This document shows positions 1 through 4,678 of a stretch of DNA of 20,072 nt, in pieces. The notes under the pieces are model-generated. The model worked only from the letters and a program-made list of their open reading frames with translations. It did no database searches and was not told the DNA's origin. Numbering within the stretch: the stretch's first letter is position 1; every line of letters starts with the position of its first letter. The stretch spans positions 1-20,072 of the IMG/VR virus record IMGVR_UViG_3300018024_000027. The stretch is one strand, 5' to 3'. The DNA is from a virus. Made by a program: the position numbers and the translations under genes.

Positions 1-549
1 ACCTTCTGCAAAAGATTTTCTGCTTGTTCGCTTAATACGCTTTTGAAGAGCTAAATCTACGTCAATTAAATCTCCGTATATAACATCAGAATCTACTAAA
101 TTTCTTGATCCATGATCCCAGGTATTTTTTAAAATCCATTTAGCCTTAGTCTCTAAGTCCAAAATCTTTTCTCCGAGTTCATACCATTCTGGAGTAGGAA
201 AATTATTATCGAGCATAAATTGTTTTGCAAGAACTTTATTACTTGACAACATTAAGCATTCAAGACTTGCTCCTGTATAAGGAATTCCAAGAGCGTCCCA
301 TAGCGCCACAGGAACAGTAAGTAATTGATCGTGAGAATAAAGAGCATCTACAAGATTAAAAATACAATCTGGTTTATAAAAATCTAATAACATTTTCATT
401 GCCATTAAATCTAAACTACAGGGAATTTCAACTTTCTCATGCCCTAAATTTCTCAATGCCTCTGAGACTGAATTTATTTGTTGTCGAACATCTACAATAT
501 TAATTACATCATCTTCGGTAAGGCTATTATAGCAAATAACTACTTTCAT
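1..549 (-). CDS. ATP-grasp ligase, D-Ala-D-Ala ligase-like (3' part outside window)
   Basis: The frame is open from an ATG at 549 to the left edge, giving 183 residues and no stop, so the C-terminus is missing. The N-terminal half reads like the pre-ATP-grasp domain of D-alanine-D-alanine ligases: a beta strand at residues 1-7, IPYTG at 89-93, and an NK pair at 104-105 where the family has DK. FPTPEW follows at 117-122, then a strand with the ATP-contacting lysine (WILKN, 138-142) and a glycine-containing loop. These enzymes activate a carboxylate with ATP and join it to an amine; related phage and bacterial ATP-grasp proteins modify peptides or proteins. The substrate cannot be read here, because the catalytic C-terminal third is absent. 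Its start overlaps the stop of the putative small terminase gene (ATGA), so it belongs to that operon. A true cell-wall ligase is less likely in this setting. The family call is fairly secure, the role is not. Confidence 0.78.
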   Translation of the reverse strand, partial: MKVVICYNSLTEDDVINIVDVRQQINSVSEALRNLGHEKVEIPCSLDLMAMKMLLDFYKPDCIFNLVDALYSHDQLLTVPVALWDALGIPYTGASLECLMLSSNKVLAKQFMLDNNFPTPEWYELGEKILDLETKAKWILKNTWDHGSRNLVDSDVIYGDLIDVDLALQKRIKRTSRKSFAEG

Positions 550-1028
550 TCTTTTCTCTCTTCTTGTTGAAGTTCTTGTAAAAACATTTCAATCTCTTCT
601 ACGGAATGTTTAGTTGAAGTTCTTAATTCTCTATTAGGGTCATCTTCTTCTTTAGATTCTATTTGACCCACTCGTCCAAGGAAATCCTTTGGGGCTTTAA
701 TGGCTTGAATAAACAAATACCAAGCAGAGTTGTTAGGGCAACTTGTAGGTCTTTTCCCAGATCGGTGCTGTTCTCCAGCACTTTCAATAGCCCAGCGGAG
801 ATTTTCACGGTATGTTTGTTCCCTTTCTTCACATAGTGCGATTTCATTTAAGCCCTCTGGAGTAACTGGAGTACCCGGACGAATCGCCTTGGCTTTATTT
901 AGAACCTTCTGGATAGTTGCAGATGTAGTATCGAATTCTTGAGAAAGTTTAGATACAGGTTCGCCGGCGACCCAACGCCGTACAACCTCTTCACGTTGCC
1001 GATCTGTAAGAGCTTGATTTGGATACAT
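546..1028 (-). CDS. probable terminase small subunit (HTH DNA-binding)
   Basis: This 160-residue protein has an N-terminal helix-turn-helix (about 9-44: LTDRQREEVVRRW, then SKLSQEFDTTSATIQKVL) of the kind that recognises packaging sites. A central part follows with an aromatic, lysine-rich stretch (SAWYLFIQAIKAPKDFLGRV, 101-120) resembling the small-terminase pattern in which the region after the HTH mediates oligomerisation. The tail is acidic and rich in Glu and Gln. In tailed phages the small subunit binds the genome at cos or pac and recruits the large ATPase-nuclease, which is not in the window. The start at 1028 directly follows the TAA of the upstream 55-residue gene (TAAATG), and the stop overlaps the ATG of the ATP-grasp gene. 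A different HTH regulator is possible. I infer the terminase role from fold and length, not from a signature. Confidence 0.6.
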   Translation of the reverse strand: MYPNQALTDRQREEVVRRWVAGEPVSKLSQEFDTTSATIQKVLNKAKAIRPGTPVTPEGLNEIALCEEREQTYRENLRWAIESAGEQHRSGKRPTSCPNNSAWYLFIQAIKAPKDFLGRVGQIESKEEDDPNRELRTSTKHSVEEIEMFLQELQQEERKE

Positions 1029-1196
1029 TTACTTCTTTTTGGTAAATGACTTTTTCTTGTGTCGCGGGCCAATCATAGATACGCCGGCCTTTTTGGCGGC
1101 ATCATGTTTCTCTTTTGCAACTGCGGGTTCTTGAGAATAAAGATAACGCATTTGCTTTTTCGACGCAAATGGATGTTCACCTTTTTTATATGGCAT
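1029..1196 (-). CDS. small basic phage protein with HPFASKKQMRYLYS motif
   Basis: A 55-residue protein read from the ATG at 1196. A good Shine-Dalgarno (AGGAGAT) lies about 8 bases upstream on the minus strand. Residues 8-21 (HPFASKKQMRYLYS) match a motif often seen in short phage proteins of unknown function, in which a Ser/Lys-x-x-Gln-Arg-x-Tyr-Leu core is followed by a Pro-x-Val-Ala-Lys helix (EPAVAKEK here). The C-terminus is strongly basic (RHKKKSFTKKK), which suits nucleic-acid contact or virion packing, but no biochemical role is known to me. It ends immediately before the start codon of the putative small terminase, which suggests translational coupling. I am confident that it is a gene and have no function for it. 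Confidence 0.8.
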   Translation of the reverse strand: MPYKKGEHPFASKKQMRYLYSQEPAVAKEKHDAAKKAGVSMIGPRHKKKSFTKKK

Positions 1197-1224
1197 AAAA
1201 CAATATCTCCTATTCTATCTTATA

Positions 1225-1623
1225 TTATACCACAGATGAAGTATTTTCGGAAGGGGATTGTCTGACGTTAGCATCAAGAATATCTTTTTGTTGATCTGTT
1301 AAACGATTAGAATATTCATCTAAGAATCTCAGCAGGAATTCTTTAGTTATCATGTCCGTAGGATGTTTAGTACGATATTCTTGTCGAGCGCATAAGAATT
1401 CTTCATCGGTAAACTTTCCAGGCCGACCAACAGGGTTCTTCGCTTTTGGTTCCTTGTGTTGTTTTTCCTTTATAGGGGATTTAGGTTCGGATAGTCCTAA
1501 TTCCTCTAATGTTTCCCATGTAGTTCCTTGCTTACTAACAATCCTTGATAAACCCTGATAACATCTACAGCATAATCCTCTAGCATATATACTTTCATTA
1601 CAACCATAACATTTACATTTCAT
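1225..1623 (-). CDS. zinc-knuckle protein, paralogue of the adjacent upstream gene
   Basis: A 132-residue protein. The first 40 residues form a small cysteine cluster: C3, C5, C8, then RGLC at 15-18 with C19 and C21. This is a likely treble-clef or zinc-knuckle site. The cluster aligns without gaps to the N-terminus of the neighbouring product at 1613-1816: MKC, C8, RGLC, CY at 21-22, V29-S30-K31 and TW at 35-36. After a Lys/Pro-rich linker with an AT-hook-like GRPGKF at about 67-71 comes a helical C-terminal domain that the paralogue lacks. Its start overlaps the paralogue's stop by 11 bases, so the two are co-translated. It could bind DNA or RNA near the terminase genes. No named family is recognised; the gene is convincing, the role is unknown. 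Confidence 0.78.
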   Translation of the reverse strand: MKCKCYGCNESIYARGLCCRCYQGLSRIVSKQGTTWETLEELGLSEPKSPIKEKQHKEPKAKNPVGRPGKFTDEEFLCARQEYRTKHPTDMITKEFLLRFLDEYSNRLTDQQKDILDANVRQSPSENTSSVV

Positions 1624-1816
1624 TAGAAATCTCCATAGATAAATTCTTCTTATTGGCTTCTATTTCCCAATATTTAGGAAGTGCCTGCTTTTTTTCAATT
1701 AACTCTTCCCATGTAAAGGTATTCTTACTAACTAACCTACACATGGCATTGTAACATGGCACACATAGTCCACGATATACAGCCGTGGTCTCACAAGAAC
1801 CATTAAGACATTTCAT
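1613..1816 (-). CDS. short zinc-knuckle protein, paralogue of the downstream gene
   Basis: A 67-residue protein consisting almost entirely of the cysteine module: C3, C8, C18 and C21 as putative zinc ligands, then RLVSK at 27-31 and TWEEL at 35-39. It is the stand-alone form of the module that opens the 132-residue product next to it, so a tandem duplication followed by gain or loss of the C-terminal domain is the simplest history. It overlaps the hypothetical gene upstream by 14 bases (1803-1816) and the paralogue downstream by 11. There is no membrane segment or signal. Function is unknown; a nucleic-acid-binding accessory role is a guess from the zinc module. Confidence 0.75.
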   Translation of the reverse strand: MKCLNGSCETTAVYRGLCVPCYNAMCRLVSKNTFTWEELIEKKQALPKYWEIEANKKNLSMEISNEM

Positions 1817-2069
1817 AATCTTCTCTCCGTTTTAATCCATTCCAAGTGCTTATTATAGTATCAGCAATATCTTCTATTAAAAAATCTCTTATATATAATA
1901 ATTCTAAAGGACTTACATAATAATAATAAAGTTTTTCAGCAGCTTTACTATATGTAATAACCTTTTGTTTTTTATCATATTGTACACTAATCGTTTCTTC
2001 TGATTTAGATTTCGCTTCTAAATAACCTAATAACTCTCCGATGCGTTTAAAGAGTTTTATTTGATCCAC
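1803..2069 (-). CDS. hypothetical protein, first gene of the leftward operon
   Basis: The frame can be extended to a TTG at 2084, but that codon lies inside the Shine-Dalgarno itself (AAGGAGAG). The GTG at 2069, 6 bases after the GGAG, is therefore the better start and gives 88 residues. The protein is mostly helical, with a Tyr/Leu-rich middle (EKLYYYYVSPLELLYIRDFL) that could be a hydrophobic core rather than a membrane span. I recognise no family. It is the first gene after the leftward promoter at 2108-2136 and overlaps the zinc-knuckle gene behind it, so it is the promoter-proximal member of the left operon. Confidence 0.68.
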   Translation of the reverse strand: MDQIKLFKRIGELLGYLEAKSKSEETISVQYDKKQKVITYSKAAEKLYYYYVSPLELLYIRDFLIEDIADTIISTWNGLKRREDYEMS

Positions 2070-2107
2070 AATTCTCTCCTTCAAGTTAAAGTAAAGTGTA
2101 TTTATCT

Positions 2108-2136
2108 AATATAACATCAGTTAAGTAATTTGTCAA
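2108..2136 (-). promoter_or_regulatory. strong leftward sigma70-type promoter
   Basis: Read on the minus strand, a perfect TTGACA (2131-2136) is followed after 17 bases by TATATT (2108-2113). The GTG of the first leftward gene lies about 40 bases downstream behind AAGGAGAG. This should drive all the minus-strand genes from 2069 to the left edge. The upstream palindrome at 2169-2190 is well placed for an operator or activator site. Confidence 0.8.
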
Positions 2137-2168
2137 ATAAAATCCAGGAATTTTATACTTCTTTTAAG

Positions 2169-2190
2169 GAACTATCATATTTGATAGTTC
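2169..2190. repeat. perfect inverted repeat upstream of leftward promoter
   Basis: GAACTATCA and TGATAGTTC form 9-base arms around a 4-base centre (TATT). The element sits about 33 bases upstream of the leftward -35 box and is not followed by a T-run, so it looks more like a protein-binding dyad than a terminator. No second copy was found in the window. Confidence 0.55.
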
Positions 2191-2346
2191 GTGCAAAATG
2201 CGAAACCAAAGTAAGTAGAGATAGACCCCCATGAGAGTTTATAACAAAGTCAAGACAAATCAAGGTTTTAAAAACGTAGTTCTTATGGTGGTACAAGAGA
2301 ATTATTCCTTAGTAACTTGTGTAGGATTTAAGATGGAGAAGGATAA

Positions 2347-2397
2347 TTACTTACTACTATTACTACTACTACTTACTACTACTACTACGTATACGTA
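2347..2397. repeat. TAC/GTA triplet tract ending in a 12-base palindrome
   Basis: A run of TAC triplets, interrupted by single-base insertions, leads into the perfect palindrome TACGTATACGTA (2386-2397). Read on the minus strand the tract is a series of TAG and TAA triplets, the pattern of the DnaA-trio element of bacterial origins, but no DnaA box lies beside it. The 8-mer ACGTATAC in the palindrome recurs at 3251-3258, over the -10 box of the rightward promoter. Confidence 0.7.
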
Positions 2398-2510
2398 TAT
2401 GCGTATTGTCAGCCGTCAATAGTATCTCTTTCCTTTTATTAATTATATCTGATGTGATACTGATAAGATAAGATGATAATTATTTTAGGAAGTATTAAGA
2501 GGATGTCTAT

Positions 2511-2607
2511 TAACTCCTGTAGGGGGTTTGTATGCTGGATTCTCGACGATTTTGACCTTACCACTCGGAGGAGTTACATGGAGTTTTATATATTATATTT
2601 TTTGTGA
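2511..2607 (+). promoter_or_regulatory. leader ORF with sequesterable Shine-Dalgarno
   Basis: TAACTCCT at 2511-2518 is the exact complement of AGGAGTTA at 2569-2576. The second arm contains most of the strong Shine-Dalgarno GGAGGAG (2567-2573) that precedes ATG 2578. The ORF is only nine codons, encodes the hydrophobic peptide MEFYILYFL and stops at 2607. This arrangement fits a leader peptide or a translational switch, with 50 bases between the arms that could hold a sensor. No downstream structural gene begins before 3283, so the target is unclear. Confidence 0.4.
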
Positions 2608-2805
2608 TCTTTTATAATTCCTTACCTAGTAATGTTTACCCCTCGGTAGGAACAGTGTCGTTGCTCTCAATGGTATTACGACCAAAAGTAGGTGTGTCGA
2701 GGAAGGAGGGCTAGATAGATGTTTCTTGCCAATTGAGGGGCGAGGGGTCGATTGCTTTTCTGGATTAGTGGGTCCTCATTAACATTATATGCAATAATAA
2801 CTTAA

Positions 2806-2825
2806 GCCTGGTCCAGCCTGGTCCG
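2806..2825. repeat. tandem 10-mer repeat
   Basis: Two adjacent copies of GCCTGGTCC plus one variable base (A, then G) lie head to tail. The 10-base period equals about one helical turn, so both copies would face the same side of the DNA. Confidence 0.6.
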
Positions 2826-2840
2826 TAACGAGTCGTCTTG

Positions 2841-2861
2841 TGCCATTGGGCTGTAATGGCA
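2841..2861. repeat. 7-base-pair stem-loop
   Basis: TGCCATT and AATGGCA flank the 7-base loop GGGCTGT. The left arm plus GG (TGCCATTGG) recurs as a direct repeat at 3072-3080. There is no T-run after it, so it is not a terminator. Confidence 0.5.
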
Positions 2862-2941
2862 TGTATACCCACAGTAGTTTAGAGGGGCGATAGGTGGCAG
2901 TAAGAAAGAGTTAAACCTAGCCCACCCACGTTTTCCTAAAC

Positions 2942-2984
2942 AGTACACAGACATACACAGATATACCATATATAGTACACAGAC
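2942..2984. repeat. iteron-like TACACAGA repeats
   Basis: TACACAGA occurs at 2944-2951, 2954-2961 and 2976-2983, with starts 10 and 22 bases apart (about one and two helical turns). The longer 11-mer AGTACACAGAC is exact at 2942-2952 and 2974-2984. An AT-rich ATATACCATATATA stretch lies between the second and third copies. Such spacing is typical of sites for an initiator or repressor that binds one face of the helix. Confidence 0.55.
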
Positions 2985-3028
2985 CCTAATGGTAGTATAG
3001 TAACTGCCAAAACGGCAGCCACAGAATC

Positions 3029-3040
3029 GCGTTTAAACGC
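3029..3040. repeat. 12-base perfect palindrome
   Basis: GCGTTTAAACGC is fully self-complementary. A short hairpin (CTGCC, loop AAAAC, GGCAG) lies just before it at 3004-3018. Together with the iteron-like repeats this makes 2940-3040 the densest cluster of potential protein-binding dyads in the region. Confidence 0.6.
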
Positions 3041-3231
3041 CTTGGACAATCGACTATGAACATTATCACCTTGCCATTGGTCCGCGTAGAATCAAAGCCT
3101 AGAGCGTCAGTATGTTCATTTAAGACTACAAGGCATAACAGCCAATACAGCCCAGCCTATACATTCAATAACACGGCACGATACAATCGTACTACTAATA
3201 AAATACTTTCAAGAAAATCCTAAGAGCTAGC

Positions 3232-3259
3232 TTGACAGTATATATATACAACGTATACT
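3232..3259 (+). promoter_or_regulatory. rightward promoter with overlapping AT palindrome
   Basis: TTGACA (3232-3237), a 16-base spacer and TATACT (3254-3259) form a near-consensus promoter about 23 bases before ATG 3283. The spacer starts with the palindrome GTATATATATAC (3238-3249), and the -10 box lies in ACGTATAC, an 8-mer shared with the palindrome at 2386. Both look like operator positions. This should be the first promoter of the rightward arm. Confidence 0.78.
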
Positions 3260-3282
3260 TAATATAGAAAGATAGGTGTGAT

Positions 3283-3540
3283 ATGAAACATAATCGAAAA
3301 TACATACATGAATGGATTGCAACTACAGCAGGGGGACAAAGTTTTACATTCTGTGCTAGTAATCAACGTGATGCATGGAATAAAGCAAGGGAAATATGTC
3401 CACAACAAACTATTGCAAGTATTTGCCGAAAAATCAATGCTCATAAATTGTACGTTAAAAAGCATAAGAAAATGTTAAATGATGGAATAAGACGGCATGT
3501 TTATGAATCGTTATATATATCGGCCGATTCGGACAAATGA
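3283..3540 (+). CDS. hypothetical protein, first gene of the rightward arm
   Basis: An 85-residue protein rich in Lys, Arg and His. The ATG follows a Shine-Dalgarno-like AGGTG at a spacing of about 6 and lies just behind the promoter at 3232. Residues 1-35 (HEWIATTAGGQSFTFCASNQRDAWNKAREI) look like a small alpha/beta fold, and the middle carries two cysteines (C39, C48). No named family is recognised. Being promoter-proximal in an early phage arm, it could be a host-takeover or regulatory protein, but that is only position-based. Its stop overlaps the start of the next gene within a hairpin. Confidence 0.7.
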   Translation: MKHNRKYIHEWIATTAGGQSFTFCASNQRDAWNKAREICPQQTIASICRKINAHKLYVKKHKKMLNDGIRRHVYESLYISADSDK

Positions 3541-3564
3541 TTTTGTCCGAGTATTTTGTCCGAG
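3529..3564. repeat. hairpin and direct repeat over a stop/start overlap
   Basis: TCGGACAAA (3529-3537) and TTTGTCCGA (3542-3550) pair around the loop TGAT, and the stop and start codons of the two overlapping genes lie in the hairpin. TTTTGTCCGAG is then repeated exactly at 3541-3551 and 3554-3564. The second copy could pair with the same left arm, so two alternative hairpins are possible. Confidence 0.6.
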
Positions 3565-3734
3565 AGATTGTCAAGAGAAGTCCCGTATTCTACGGGATAG
3601 GGATATTTGCACCTGGATTAGGATCACCCCGAGATAACGGAAAGGAATACCTTGAAGGGCCGCACTATCCACAACCCCATAAATGGTATGCGGAGGTGGA
3701 CATGAAAGATGGATTTATTACTAAAGTAAAATAG
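3537..3734 (+). CDS. small conserved-looking phage protein (GPHYPQPHKWYAEV motif)
   Basis: A 65-residue protein whose start overlaps the preceding stop (ATGA); no separate Shine-Dalgarno is evident, so translation is probably coupled. The C-terminal part (KEYLEGPHYPQPHKWYAEV, then DGFITKVK) resembles a short family I associate with many phage genomes, in which Pro-His-x-Trp-Tyr precedes a closing beta strand. The first 20 residues are encoded by the hairpin and direct-repeat sequence and may be poorly conserved. Function is unknown. An alternative later start is possible, but there is no better ribosome binding site downstream. Confidence 0.65.
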   Translation: MILSEYFVREIVKRSPVFYGIGIFAPGLGSPRDNGKEYLEGPHYPQPHKWYAEVDMKDGFITKVK

Positions 3735-3746
3735 GGAGCACAAACC

Positions 3747-4046
3747 ATGTACACAAAAGAAGTAGCAGAACTAGACCAACTGGTTAATTGTCACACAATT
3801 CGGGGTACGCTTGGACTATTGGCGGAACTAGCCGCCGAGAGAGCTAAGCAATGCCGAGATTCGGTCAGGGCTTGGCAGCAAGATAATACTGTTGACGTTT
3901 TAGCACCCGATCAGCTGGGCCTTGAGACGATAACTATTGGCCGTTGTCCCGCTCTCGCGGACCAGGACAAACTCGATGGTCTGCAATGGGCGGCATTAGG
4001 CCATGACCTAGTTGTCCTCGCTCGAAAGTTTAAGGAATTACAGTAA
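3747..4046 (+). CDS. hypothetical helical protein
   Basis: A 99-residue protein starting 9 bases after GGAG. It is predominantly helical and acidic, with an Ala/Glu/Arg-rich helix (LGLLAELAAERAKQCRDSV) and a C-terminal helix (LVVLARKFKEL). No signature is recognised. Its GC content is higher than that of its neighbours by eye (for example the stretch around 3930-3990). It is the last gene of the first small transcription unit, followed at once by a long stem-loop with a T-run and a fresh promoter. Confidence 0.68.
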   Translation: MYTKEVAELDQLVNCHTIRGTLGLLAELAAERAKQCRDSVRAWQQDNTVDVLAPDQLGLETITIGRCPALADQDKLDGLQWAALGHDLVVLARKFKELQ

Positions 4047-4057
4047 ATTCCCCCCGA

Positions 4058-4120
4058 CCAGGGCAGGCTATCTTGGCAATACCGGACACGACAATCTTGC
4101 CTAGCTTGCCCTGGATTTTT
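4058..4120 (+). terminator. long bulged stem-loop with T-run, probable terminator
   Basis: CCAGGGCAGGCTA (4058-4070) pairs with TAGCTTGCCCTGG (4102-4114) over 13 positions, one a G-U pair in RNA. Inside it, GGCAA (4075-4079) pairs with TTGCC (4097-4101), leaving a 4-base bulge. The stem is followed by ATTTTTA. The loop is longer than in a standard intrinsic terminator, so a regulated terminator or RNA element is possible. Confidence 0.6.
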
Positions 4121-4122
4121 AC

Positions 4123-4150
4123 TTGACAACTACAAAATATATGATATGCT
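4123..4150 (+). promoter_or_regulatory. rightward promoter, CTTGACA / 16 / TATGCT
   Basis: TTGACA at 4123-4128 and TATGCT at 4145-4150 are 16 bases apart, directly behind the terminator-like stem. ATG 4167 follows with GAGGT as ribosome binding site. The layout matches the promoters at 3232 and 16797. Confidence 0.72.
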
Positions 4151-4166
4151 TGAATAGAGGTAAAGC

Positions 4167-4325
4167 ATGACAATTAAAGAATGGGAACAAAAAGAAATTG
4201 TAAAAATAATCCGTTTTGTTGACAAACGGATTGAAAACAATGCCCGTAATCCTAATGCCTGTCCGTTAAAAATGGATAAGGCTGATTGGGATAGTGCGTT
4301 TAATGAACCAGGAGATACAATATGA
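4167..4325 (+). CDS. hypothetical 52-residue protein
   Basis: A short ORF starting at ATG 4167 with AGAGGT 5 bases upstream and a promoter immediately before. The product is a charged helical peptide (KEWEQKEIVKIIRFVDKRIE) followed by a Pro/Cys-containing tail. Its stop codon TGA overlaps the ATG of the next gene (ATGA). Family and role are unrecognised. The gene is supported by its signals and by the operon geometry rather than by similarity. Confidence 0.65.
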   Translation: MTIKEWEQKEIVKIIRFVDKRIENNARNPNACPLKMDKADWDSAFNEPGDTI

Positions 4326-4675
4326 AAAAATGTGTTTGTGATCTATTTAAAAAAGTTACAATCTTACTGCCAACTCACTATAACGATGGAAGCGTAGTAG
4401 AGGAGTATAAATTGGAAAATGCTCTGAACCGCATTGCCGACATTGGCGGCGGGTATACACTTGATGGTGTAGTTTGTGGAGCTTGGCGAAACCCGGAAAC
4501 TGGTGATATTAAAAAAGAAACCATGCAAAAAGTATGGGTAGTAGTTAATGATGCAATGGTTGCCCCTATCTTTGCTTTTCGTAGACTTGCCGGAGAATTC
4601 GCCACGTACTTCAATCAAGAGTGTATTTACTTTGAAGTCGAGGATGTAGACGTGCAGTTTATTTCTAGGGGATAA
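4322..4675 (+). CDS. hypothetical protein, DUF3574-like layout
   Basis: A 117-residue protein with an alternating alpha/beta pattern: VTILLPTHY near the N-terminus, a GGYTLDGVVCGAWRNPETG turn region at about 42-60, then strand VWVVVND (71-77), a helix (FRRLAGEFATYF) and a final strand (VDVQFI). The order of a beta strand, GGYTxDGxxGxWR and then a long strand recalls DUF3574-type proteins, but I cannot confirm this. It is translationally coupled to the small gene upstream. The ribosome binding site of the next ORF (AGGGG) begins within its last codons. Function is unknown. Confidence 0.72.
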   Translation: MKKCVCDLFKKVTILLPTHYNDGSVVEEYKLENALNRIADIGGGYTLDGVVCGAWRNPETGDIKKETMQKVWVVVNDAMVAPIFAFRRLAGEFATYFNQECIYFEVEDVDVQFISRG

Positions 4676-4678
4676 AAG

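Larger units (their letters stand above)
2191..3231. other. 1 kb non-coding region, candidate origin or structured RNA
   Basis: No convincing gene is visible between the leftward promoter and the rightward promoter at 3232. One 63-codon frame at 2231-2422 exists, but its second half is only the translation of a triplet repeat. Contents from left to right: a TAC-triplet tract and 12-base palindrome, a dyad that covers a ribosome binding site for a 9-codon ORF, a tandem 10-mer, a hairpin, three TACACAGA repeats and another 12-base palindrome. By hand count, 2641-2910 has about 82 G and 47 C on the plus strand, while 2911-3240 has about 51 G and 84 C. I saw no tRNA and no consensus DnaA box (TTATNCACA). 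An origin, a lysis-lysogeny style switch, or a large phage non-coding RNA would each fit. Confidence 0.6.

Noticed and set aside
659-847. Minus-strand 62-codon frame inside the small terminase gene
   Set aside because: Alternative frame of a convincing gene with no start signal.
2347-2397. CRISPR-like or VNTR array
   Set aside because: The repeated unit is only 3 bases and there are no spacers.
2231-2422. 63-codon plus-strand frame in the non-coding region
   Set aside because: Its second half is the translation of the TAC-triplet tract (runs of Leu and Thr), and the ATG has no clear ribosome binding site. The first 40 codons look more protein-like, so it is not fully excluded.
2707-2923. 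Long-range stem GGGCTAG (2708-2714) with CTAGCCC (2917-2923)
   Set aside because: A 7-base match over 1 kb is expected many times by chance, so it is not counted as evidence for a large RNA.
2191-3231. Classical DnaA-box origin
   Set aside because: I found no TTATNCACA box or close variant on either strand by eye; only iteron-like and palindromic elements.
2191-3282. tRNA gene
   Set aside because: No T-loop (GGTTCGA type) or acceptor stem pairing was found.
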